This document shows, piece after piece, positions 27,196-33,878 of a DNA stretch of 45,133 bases. Source of the DNA: Alphaproteobacteria bacterium (GTDB taxonomy: Bacteria; Pseudomonadota; Alphaproteobacteria; Acetobacterales; Acetobacteraceae); the NCBI GenBank assembly GCA_016869715.1, contig VGDM01000020.1:1-45133 (forward strand), written 5' to 3'. Numbering within the stretch: the stretch's first letter is position 1; each line of letters starts with the position of its first letter. The notes beneath the pieces are model-generated. The model was not told the origin of the DNA. It saw only the letters and a program-made list of their open reading frames with translations, and did not search any database. The position numbers were made by a program, and so were the translations under genes.

Positions 27196-27885
27196 ATGCC
27201 GCTTGACCTTGCCACCCTGCCCGCCCCTCCGGAGACCCGCCCAACCCGTGCAGAGGGCATCGCCGCTGCGCTTGCCGAGGCAATCACGCGCGGCGAAATC
27301 CCCCCCGGCACGACGCTGGAAGAAGAACGCCTTGCCCTTGCGCATGGCGCTTCCCGCACCCCGGTTCGGGAAGCGCTGCGCCTGCTGGTCGCAACTGGCC
27401 TGGTCGAGCAGCGCCCGCGCCGCAGAGCGGTGGTGGCGCGGCCCGAACCGCGGCGCATCGCTGAGATGTTTGCCGTCATGGCGGAGCTTGAGGCGATCTG
27501 CGCCCGGCTTTGCGCGGAAGCCTCGCCACGCAGGACAAAAATCAAATTGAAGGCGCGGCATGAGGCGATGGCGCGGCTGGTTTTGGTGCAGGATGTGGCC
27601 GCCTATCGCGCGGCCAATGTTGCCTTCCATGAGGCACTGTATCAGGGTGCAGGCAATGCCTATTTGGCCGAATTGGCCAAGGTAACGCGTCGGCGCCTGG
27701 CCCCGTTTCGCGCCGCGCAGCTTGGCGGCAAGGATCGGCTGGCGGCTTCCCATGCGGAACACGGCGCCATCATTACGGCGATTTGCGCGGGCGATAGCGC
27801 GGCAGCGGCGGCGGCGATGCGCGCCCATTTGGCGGCGACCGAGGGCAGCCTGGGCCTGATGGCTGGGCGGGAGGTGTGGTTTTGA
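27196..27885 (+). CDS. GntR-family transcriptional regulator, FCD type
   Basis: This 229-residue regulator has an N-terminal winged helix (LEEERLALAHGASRTPVREA then LRLLVATGLVEQ, about residues 36-80). The C-terminal FCD ligand domain shows RAANVAFHEALYQGAGN and AEHGAIITAICAGD, which contain the usual metal-binding Asp/His positions. FCD regulators typically sense small carboxylates and repress adjacent catabolic genes. It is transcribed in the same direction as the amidase-ABC-molybdenum hydroxylase-sox genes that follow. A GntR-like palindrome lies 44 bases past its stop, so it is the best candidate regulator of that block. Confidence 0.9.
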   Translation: MPLDLATLPAPPETRPTRAEGIAAALAEAITRGEIPPGTTLEEERLALAHGASRTPVREALRLLVATGLVEQRPRRRAVVARPEPRRIAEMFAVMAELEAICARLCAEASPRRTKIKLKARHEAMARLVLVQDVAAYRAANVAFHEALYQGAGNAYLAELAKVTRRRLAPFRAAQLGGKDRLAASHAEHGAIITAICAGDSAAAAAAMRAHLAATEGSLGLMAGREVWF

Positions 27886-27928
27886 AACTCGCCGCGCGCT
27901 TGGGCAAATGCATGGTGGGTCGCCTAAT

Positions 27929-27950
27929 TTGTATGCAAAACTGTATACAA
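27929..27950. promoter_or_regulatory. candidate operator for the FCD-GntR regulator
   Basis: The arms TTGTATGCA and TGTATACAA form an inverted repeat with eight of nine pairs, separated by AAAC. The right half contains TGTATACA, close to the TNGTATACAA-type sites bound by FCD/VanR-like GntR proteins. It lies in the AT-rich gap between the regulator stop (27885) and the amidase ATG (28004), where a repressor would control the amidase operon. Confidence 0.6.
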
Positions 27951-28003
27951 TTGGTGGGCTCAGCCCGCTTTTCGGGCGGCACGCGGTTTGCGGAAGCAAT
28001 GTA

Positions 28004-29356
28004 ATGGATTTAAGCATTCTTCCCTTCCAAAAGGCGACGCTGCATGCCGCCTATCATGCTGGGCTGTCCCCTGAGTTTGTCGTGGCCGAGGCATTGCGCC
28101 GGCTGGAAGCGGCCAATGATCCCGGGATTTTCCTGGATGTGACGCCGCCCGAGGCCATGGACGCTGCGATCGGCGCCCTGCCCGGCTTTGACCCGGTGGC
28201 CTATCCGTTTTGGGGCCTGCCAGTGGCGGTGAAGGATAACATTGCTGTCGCCGGCCGGCCCATGACCGCTGCCTGCCCGGCTTTCACCCATATCCCAACC
28301 GAGGATGCGGAAGCGGTGCGTCGGCTCCGCGCCGGAGGGGCGATAATTCTTGGTAAGACCAATCTGGACCAATTCGCGACCGGCTTGGTTGGCGTGCGCA
28401 CACCTTATCCTGTGCCGCGCAATGCCGCATCGCCGGATCACGTGCCGGGTGGGTCTTCGTCTGGATCGGCAGTCGCGGTGGCGCGAGGGATTGTGACGCT
28501 GTCACTCGGGACCGATACGGCGGGTTCGGGGCGCGTGCCGGCGGCGCTGAATGGGATTGTCGGGCTGAAGCCGAGCGTCGGCGCCATTTCAACGCGCGGC
28601 GTGGTGCCGGCGTGTCGCAGCCTGGATTGCGTATCGGTCTTCGCCACGTGTCTTGAAGATGCCTGGGCGGGCTTTGCTGCCTTGGCCGGTGAGGATCGCG
28701 CTGATCCCTTCAGCCGGTTGATGACTTGGTGCGAACCAAGTGCTGTGCCTCAACGCATTGCGGTGCCGCGCGCGGCGGATACGCATTTGGATGATGCCGC
28801 CGGGCGCGCGGCTTGGACGGCGGCGTTGGCCTTGCTGCCTTCGGCCATAGAAGCCGCGATTACCGAAATGCTTGATGCCGCCAAGCTTTTGTATGAAGGC
28901 CCCTGGGTTGCGGAACGCGCAGCAGCCTTTGGTGATTTCGCGCGCGCCCATCCTGGTGCGCTGCATCCCGTGACGCAAAAAATCATTGATGGCGCGAAGG
29001 GTTTCAGCGCCGTGGATGCGTTTCGTGGCATGTATAAGCTTGCTGAATATCGCCGTGTCGCCGAGGATTTCTTCGCGGCGCATGAGGTGCTGGTGGTGCC
29101 CTCGGTCCCCTGTTTCCCGACCTTGGCGGCGCTTGAAGCCGATCCCTTCGCGCCCAATGCGCGGCTAGGGGTATATACGAATTTCGTCAATCTGCTTGAC
29201 CTTGCAGCCTTGGCGGTGCCGGGGCCGAAGCGCCCGGATGGGCTGCCGGCCGGCATTACGCTGATCGGCCCACGCGGCAGCGATGCGGCGCTGATGGCGC
29301 TCGCGCAGGAATTCACGCGCCGTTTGGCAGCAGCAGAGAAGGCCCGCGCCGCATGA
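28004..29356 (+). CDS. amidase-signature protein, allophanate hydrolase-like amidase domain
   Basis: This 450-residue amidase-signature hydrolase has the catalytic Lys77 (AVKDNI), Ser151 in PGGSSSGSA and the nucleophile Ser175 in GTDTAGSGRVPA. The GSGRVPAALNGIVGLKPS context is the version found in allophanate hydrolases (AtzF/DUR1 amidase part). That enzyme cleaves allophanate to ammonia and carbon dioxide. The C-terminal domain usually fused to it is encoded by the next gene, which overlaps by four bases. The ATG at 28004 starts the domain; the frame is open upstream across the palindrome. No biotin-dependent urea carboxylase is in the window, so the substrate could be another small carbamoyl or ureido compound. 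Confidence 0.88.
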   Translation: MDLSILPFQKATLHAAYHAGLSPEFVVAEALRRLEAANDPGIFLDVTPPEAMDAAIGALPGFDPVAYPFWGLPVAVKDNIAVAGRPMTAACPAFTHIPTEDAEAVRRLRAGGAIILGKTNLDQFATGLVGVRTPYPVPRNAASPDHVPGGSSSGSAVAVARGIVTLSLGTDTAGSGRVPAALNGIVGLKPSVGAISTRGVVPACRSLDCVSVFATCLEDAWAGFAALAGEDRADPFSRLMTWCEPSAVPQRIAVPRAADTHLDDAAGRAAWTAALALLPSAIEAAITEMLDAAKLLYEGPWVAERAAAFGDFARAHPGALHPVTQKIIDGAKGFSAVDAFRGMYKLAEYRRVAEDFFAAHEVLVVPSVPCFPTLAALEADPFAPNARLGVYTNFVNLLDLAALAVPGPKRPDGLPAGITLIGPRGSDAALMALAQEFTRRLAAAEKARAA

Positions 29357-29751
29357 TCGAAATTGTCGTTGTTGGCGCGCATCTTTCGGGCTTGCCGCTC
29401 AATCATGAATTGGTCGCTGAAGGTGGTTTGCTGCGTCGCGCCGTGCTGACCGAGCCCTGCTATCGGCTTTACGCCCTGGCAGGCGGCCCACCGCGTCGGC
29501 CTGGCTTGCTGCGTGTGGCACCCGGCACCGGTGCCGCGATGGCGACCGAGGTTTGGGCCCTGCCTGATGATGGCTTTGGCCGCTTTGTCTCACGCATTCC
29601 TGCCCCGCTTGGCATCGGCACGCTGCTTTTGGCCGATGGCTCTCGGCCCAAGGGTTTTCTGGTGGAACCGGAAGGCTTGCAGGGCGCGGAAGACATTACC
29701 CGTTTTGGTGGCTGGCGCGCCTTTATGGCCGGCATCGCAACCCCCGCTTGA
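29353..29751 (+). CDS. stand-alone allophanate hydrolase C-terminal domain protein
   Basis: This 132-residue protein matches the C-terminal domain of allophanate hydrolase, a gamma-glutamylcyclotransferase-like fold. It begins VVVGAHLSGLPLNHELVAEG. RLYALAGGPPRRPGLLRV, EVWALPDDGFGRFV, PAPLGIGTLLLADGS and KGFLVEP follow in the family order. In fused enzymes this domain converts the N-carboxy intermediate released by the amidase domain. Here it is a separate gene whose ATGA overlaps the amidase stop, so the two should be made in equal amounts. It could also have a distinct role as a free subunit. Confidence 0.85.
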   Translation: MIEIVVVGAHLSGLPLNHELVAEGGLLRRAVLTEPCYRLYALAGGPPRRPGLLRVAPGTGAAMATEVWALPDDGFGRFVSRIPAPLGIGTLLLADGSRPKGFLVEPEGLQGAEDITRFGGWRAFMAGIATPA

Positions 29752-29773
29752 GGCTTCAACAAAAGGAGAATTC

Positions 29774-30727
29774 ATGATGCAACGTCGTCATCTTTTGGGT
29801 GCCATTGCGCTGGCGCCCCTCGCCGCCCCTTCCATTGCACGTGCACAAGCTGCGCGCACGGTGAAGATGGGGTCGCTCCGGCTGATCCATTCCATGACAC
29901 CGCATTTCTATCAGCGCTTCGCGCCGGCGGAGCTGACCATTGAAATCATCACCTTCGACAGCCCGACCGATGGCAAGAATGCGGTGGTGACGCGCAGCGT
30001 TGATTTCGGCGGTTTTGGTATTGCTGCCGGCACGCTTGGCGCCGCGGCGGGTGAACCCGTTGTGGTGGTGGGCGCCTTCTGCAATCGCGGCATGGGCGTG
30101 ATTGCCAAGGCGGGTTCTGGCATTCGTGACATTGCAGGGCTGCGCGGCAAGCGCGTTGGCATTTGGCCGGGCTCGACTCAGGAAGTGTTCATCCTGGAGC
30201 GGCTCCGCCAGAACGGCATGACGGTGCGCGATGTCACCAGCGTGCGCGTGCCCTTTGGTGAAATGCACGCCATGCTCTCCCGCGGCGATATTGATGCCTA
30301 TGTGGGCGCGGAACCCGCGCCTGGGCTTTCGCTTTCCTCGGGCGTCGGGCAATTGGTGGAATTCCCCTATGGCACCGCCATGGGTGGCCTGAACATGATT
30401 TTCGCGACATCTGAGGCGGTGATCGCGCAAGACCCTGCCCTGGTCAGGACCATGCTCGGCATTCATCGCCGCGCCAGTGAGCACATGATGGCCAATAAGG
30501 CAGAGGTGGCGGAGGCGACCGTGCGCATTCTGGGCGCGCAGCGTGCCGCCGTGGACCGTGCGCTGGCCGAGAATAATGTCGAATATACCTGGAAGCTTGA
30601 CGATACGGTGATGACGCAATCCCGCGCCTATGCGCAGCAAATGCTGGAAATGCGCCAAATCCGCGCCCTGCCGAATTTCGACAAATTCCTCAACCCGCGC
30701 TTTTCCAACGAAGTCGCAATGTCCTGA
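29774..30727 (+). CDS. ABC transporter substrate-binding protein (NitT/TauT, NMT1-like)
   Basis: This 317-residue periplasmic binding protein belongs to the NMT1/SsuA/TauA-like class. An export signal with adjacent arginines (MMQRRHLLGAIALAPLAA, cleaved near ARAQA) precedes the mature part. KRVGIWPGSTQEVFILERLR and the DIDAYVGAEPAPGL hinge are typical of the class. Relatives bind sulfonates, nitrate, taurine or aromatic acids. An AAGGAG is five bases before the ATG at 29774, and a second ATG at 29777 is equally possible. The permease and ATPase genes follow directly, so this is a complete importer. Confidence 0.92.
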   Translation: MMQRRHLLGAIALAPLAAPSIARAQAARTVKMGSLRLIHSMTPHFYQRFAPAELTIEIITFDSPTDGKNAVVTRSVDFGGFGIAAGTLGAAAGEPVVVVGAFCNRGMGVIAKAGSGIRDIAGLRGKRVGIWPGSTQEVFILERLRQNGMTVRDVTSVRVPFGEMHAMLSRGDIDAYVGAEPAPGLSLSSGVGQLVEFPYGTAMGGLNMIFATSEAVIAQDPALVRTMLGIHRRASEHMMANKAEVAEATVRILGAQRAAVDRALAENNVEYTWKLDDTVMTQSRAYAQQMLEMRQIRALPNFDKFLNPRFSNEVAMS

Positions 30728-30738
30728 AGGTTTGATTG

Positions 30739-31587
30739 ATGAGCGCGAGTGTAGCCGCCGAAAGCACGGCGAAAGGCAAGAAGTCGCGGCGCGGGGGGAT
30801 TATCGGGCCGCGGCTCAAGGGGTTTATGCTCGCGCTTGTGGTGCCGCTTATCCTGCTATTGGGTTGGCATTTGGCGGTGAAGGCGGGGATGACACGGCTT
30901 ATCCCCTCCCCCGCCGATGTTGCCGAATATATGGTGGATTTCGCGGTTGGCGGCATTTGGGATGATGCGTTCTCCGCCACACTCCATATCCATTTGTTTG
31001 CGTCCATGCAGCGCGTCTATGGCGGTTTCGCGCTGGCCGCGCTGGTGGCGGTGCCGCTTGGATTGCTGATTGGGCGCAATGAACAGGTGCGGGCACTGCT
31101 CGATCCCTTCCTGCAATTGATGCGCCCCATTCCGGTGACGGCCTGGCTGCCGCTTTCCATGATCCTGTTCGGGCTTGGGCCGCGTTCGGCTTTCTTCCTG
31201 GTCTTCCTCGGTGCCTTTTACCCCATTCTGCTGAATACAGTGTTTGGCGTGCGCAGTGTGGAAAAGCGGTTGTTTGAAGCGGCTTCCATGCTGGGCTGTT
31301 CCGGCACAGCGCAATTCTTTCGCGTGGTGCTGCCGGCCTCACTCCCTTCCATCTTCACGGGGCTGAGGCTCGGCCTTGGGCTTGCCTGGTTCGTGATTGT
31401 GGTCGGCGAGATGACCGGCGTGCCGCAAGGGCTCGGCGCCGTGATCATGGATGGCCGCACCTTGTCACGCACCGAATTAGTGATTTGCGGCATGATCGTA
31501 ATCGGAATTGCCGGCTTCATTTCCGACTGCGTCATTGTTGCCATCATGAACCGTCTGCTGCGCTGGAGCCCTTCGCACCATGCCTGA
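30739..31587 (+). CDS. ABC transporter permease (NitT/TauT type)
   Basis: This 282-residue inner-membrane permease resembles SsuC and TauC. A basic N-terminus (KGKKSRRGG) precedes about six transmembrane segments. The coupling-loop EAA motif is present as EAASMLGCSGTAQFFRVVLP, followed by ASLPSIFTGLRLGLGLAWFV. The binding-protein gene is 11 bases upstream, and its own end overlaps the ATPase gene by eight bases. Substrate range follows the binding protein and is unknown. Confidence 0.93.
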   Translation: MSASVAAESTAKGKKSRRGGIIGPRLKGFMLALVVPLILLLGWHLAVKAGMTRLIPSPADVAEYMVDFAVGGIWDDAFSATLHIHLFASMQRVYGGFALAALVAVPLGLLIGRNEQVRALLDPFLQLMRPIPVTAWLPLSMILFGLGPRSAFFLVFLGAFYPILLNTVFGVRSVEKRLFEAASMLGCSGTAQFFRVVLPASLPSIFTGLRLGLGLAWFVIVVGEMTGVPQGLGAVIMDGRTLSRTELVICGMIVIGIAGFISDCVIVAIMNRLLRWSPSHHA

Positions 31588-32353
31588 ACTGCCCATTCTT
31601 GATCTCCGCCATGTCGGCAAGGTCTATGAGCTGAATGACCAGCGCATCGAAGCCTTGAGCGATGCCAATCTTCTTATTGAGAAAGGCGAATTCGTTTGCT
31701 TGATCGGCGCTTCGGGCTGCGGCAAATCCACCTTGCTCCGCATTGTTGCGGGGTTTGAACCACCAAGCGCCGGTGAGGCGCTGATGTGGGACAAGCCGAT
31801 TACTGGCCCCGCGCCGGATCGTGGCATGGTGTTTCAGGATTACGGGCTGTTTCCCTGGCTTCCCGTGCGGCAGAATATCGGCTTCGGCCCGGCCTCGCGC
31901 GGCTTGCCCAAAGCGGAGCTTCGCATCCTGGTGGATCGCTTTGTGGATATGGTGGGGCTTTCGCGTTTCGCCGATGCCTATCCGCATCAACTCTCAGGCG
32001 GGATGAAGCAGCGCGTCGCGATTGCCCGTGTTCTCGCCAATGATGCCGAAATGGTGCTGATGGATGAGCCCTTCGGCGCCCTTGATGCCATGACGCGGGA
32101 ACGCTTGCAGGATGAATTGCTCGATATCTGGCAGCGCACGAAGCTGACGGTGCTGTTTGTCACGCATTCGATTGAGGAGGCGATTTTTCTTGCCGATCGT
32201 GTGGTGGTGATGGAACCAGGGCCGGGGCGCATTGCGAGTGAACATCGCATCGAATTGCCAAGGCCGCGCGATGTATCCTCACCGGAATTCAATGTGGTTC
32301 GGCGTGATCTCTCAGCACGGCTGCATAGCCATCATGGGAAGAAAGCAGCGTGA
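31580..32353 (+). CDS. ABC transporter ATP-binding protein (NitT/TauT type)
   Basis: This 257-residue nucleotide-binding subunit has Walker A GASGCGKST, the signature LSGGMKQRVAIARVL, Walker B MVLMDEPFGALDAMTRE and the switch histidine in FVTHSIEEA. It belongs to the SsuB/TauB/NrtD group. It overlaps the permease by eight bases and the following deacetylase-fold gene by four, so transporter and enzyme are co-translated. Confidence 0.95.
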   Translation: MPELPILDLRHVGKVYELNDQRIEALSDANLLIEKGEFVCLIGASGCGKSTLLRIVAGFEPPSAGEALMWDKPITGPAPDRGMVFQDYGLFPWLPVRQNIGFGPASRGLPKAELRILVDRFVDMVGLSRFADAYPHQLSGGMKQRVAIARVLANDAEMVLMDEPFGALDAMTRERLQDELLDIWQRTKLTVLFVTHSIEEAIFLADRVVVMEPGPGRIASEHRIELPRPRDVSSPEFNVVRRDLSARLHSHHGKKAA

Positions 32354-33234
32354 CCAACCCTGTTGAGCGGCTGCGCTACACTGCGCCTGCCGATCGCCCG
32401 CGCCACAGCCTCCCTGGTGGGCAGAAGCTGATCCTGTGGCCTGTGGTCAATATCGAGAATTGGCTGATCGAAAACCCGATGCCGCGCCAGGTGCTGGTGG
32501 CGCCGACCGCTGCCGTGCTGCAGCCCGATCTGCCGAATTGGGCCTGGCATGAATATGGGATGCGTGTGGGCTTTTGGCGTTTTCTGGAAATGTTTGAAAA
32601 CTATGGCATGCGCCCGACACTTTCCATCAATGGCAGCGTGATTGGCGCCTATCCGCGCGTGGCCGCCGCGGCGCGCGATGCGGGGTGGGAATTCATGGGC
32701 CATGGCTGGGTGCAGGTGCCCACGCACAAAATGCCGGATCAACGGGAAGCGATCAGCCGCACGGTCAAGACCATTGCAGATTTCACGGGCCGCGCCTGCC
32801 ATGGCTGGCTCGGGCCGGGGCTCACCGAAACACTGGAAACGCCTGATTTGCTCGCTGAGGCCGGCATCAACTGGCTTGGTGATTTCGTGGTGGATGACCT
32901 GCCCGCGCGTGTCGCGACCGCGCATGGGGAGCTGCTCTCCCTGCCCTATTCGGTTGAATTGAACGACATTCCCGTGGTGATGATCCAGCACCATGATGAG
33001 GCGGAATTGCCCCGCCGCGCGCGGCTGCACGCCAAGCGCTTGATTGCGGAGGCTGAGAGCGCTTCGGGCGTGAAGATCATGTGCATCGCGATCCACCCCT
33101 ATATCTCGGCCGTGCCGCATAGGATTGACGCGCTGGCAGCGCTTTTTGCCGAATTGGCCGCTGATCCGCGCGTTATTGCAATGCAGGGCGATGAGATTGC
33201 CGCCTGGTATCGCGGAAGTGGTGATGGGGCGTGA
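32350..33234 (+). CDS. polysaccharide deacetylase-fold enzyme, PuuE allantoinase-like
   Basis: This 294-residue NodB-fold protein resembles PuuE-type cofactor-independent allantoinases and related ring-opening amidases rather than carbohydrate esterases. The usual metal-binding Asp-Asp motif is replaced by LSINGSVIG, and the HxxxH motif is not canonical (MGHGWVQVPTHKM). GRACHGWLGPGLTETLETPD and WLGDFVVDDLPARV match the PuuE layout. The GTG start overlaps the ATPase stop by four bases. In this context it may hydrolyse a cyclic or linear amide brought in by the transporter, feeding the amidase pair. A gap of 168 bases follows, with no clear terminator and a possible promoter for the hydroxylase-sox genes. 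Confidence 0.82.
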   Translation: MTNPVERLRYTAPADRPRHSLPGGQKLILWPVVNIENWLIENPMPRQVLVAPTAAVLQPDLPNWAWHEYGMRVGFWRFLEMFENYGMRPTLSINGSVIGAYPRVAAAARDAGWEFMGHGWVQVPTHKMPDQREAISRTVKTIADFTGRACHGWLGPGLTETLETPDLLAEAGINWLGDFVVDDLPARVATAHGELLSLPYSVELNDIPVVMIQHHDEAELPRRARLHAKRLIAEAESASGVKIMCIAIHPYISAVPHRIDALAALFAELAADPRVIAMQGDEIAAWYRGSGDGA

Positions 33235-33402
33235 GGGGTTGAACCAACTCACGCCAAATATGTCTTTTTAGCCATCGCCAGTTCAGGTTAGCCTTACCCC
33301 AATGGGCGTCTACGCGTCTCTGGCCGGTGAGAACGGGGTTGCTTTTCCCCCCGGCTGAAGGCGGCAAGGTCCGCGCAGGGGCAACAAAAACCGGAGGCAG
33401 CA

Positions 33403-33864
33403 GTGGCGAAACTCAATGTGAATGGCCGCGTCATAGATATCCAGGTGGAAGCGGATACGCCGCTGCTTTGGGTATTGCGCGAACAGCTTGGCCTGACGGG
33501 CACGAAATATGGCTGCGGGGTTGCGCAATGCGGGTCCTGCACGGTGCATGTGGATGGTGCTGCGGTGCGCGCCTGTTCCATGCCGGTTTCCGCCTTCAAC
33601 GAAAACCAAAAGATCGTGACGATTGAAGGGCTTTCGCCGGATAGCAGCCACCCCATCCAGCAGGCCTGGCTTGCCCTTGATGTGCCGCAATGCGGCTTCT
33701 GCCAGCCCGGCATGATCATGGCGGCCAGCGCCTTGCTCGCGACCAATCCGAAGCCGACGGAAGCGCAGATTCGTGAGGAAATGACGAATATCTGCCGTTG
33801 CGGCACCTATAATCGTGTTCTTGCCGGCATCCAGCGCGCCGCTGGCATCGGCACAAGCGGCTGA
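33403..33864 (+). CDS. molybdenum hydroxylase small subunit, two [2Fe-2S] (IorA type)
   Basis: This 153-residue iron-sulfur subunit belongs to the xanthine oxidase/aldehyde dehydrogenase superfamily. The plant-type cluster ligands are Cys38, Cys43, Cys46 and Cys58 ([18 protein letters not shown]), and the helical cluster ligands are Cys97, Cys100, Cys131 and Cys133 ([19 protein letters not shown]). It has no export signal and would cross the membrane with the Tat-tagged large subunit. A GGAGG lies five bases before the GTG start. It passes electrons from the molybdenum site to an external acceptor, here plausibly cytochrome c because no FAD subunit is encoded. Confidence 0.93.
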   Translation: MAKLNVNGRVIDIQVEADTPLLWVLREQLGLTGTKYGCGVAQCGSCTVHVDGAAVRACSMPVSAFNENQKIVTIEGLSPDSSHPIQQAWLALDVPQCGFCQPGMIMAASALLATNPKPTEAQIREEMTNICRCGTYNRVLAGIQRAAGIGTSG

Positions 33865-33878
33865 AGGGGAGAAGCATC

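Noticed and set aside
32350..33234. The deacetylase-fold enzyme as a replacement for SoxB
   Set aside because: SoxB is a metallophosphatase-fold protein with different motifs; nothing in this protein suggests thiosulfohydrolase activity.
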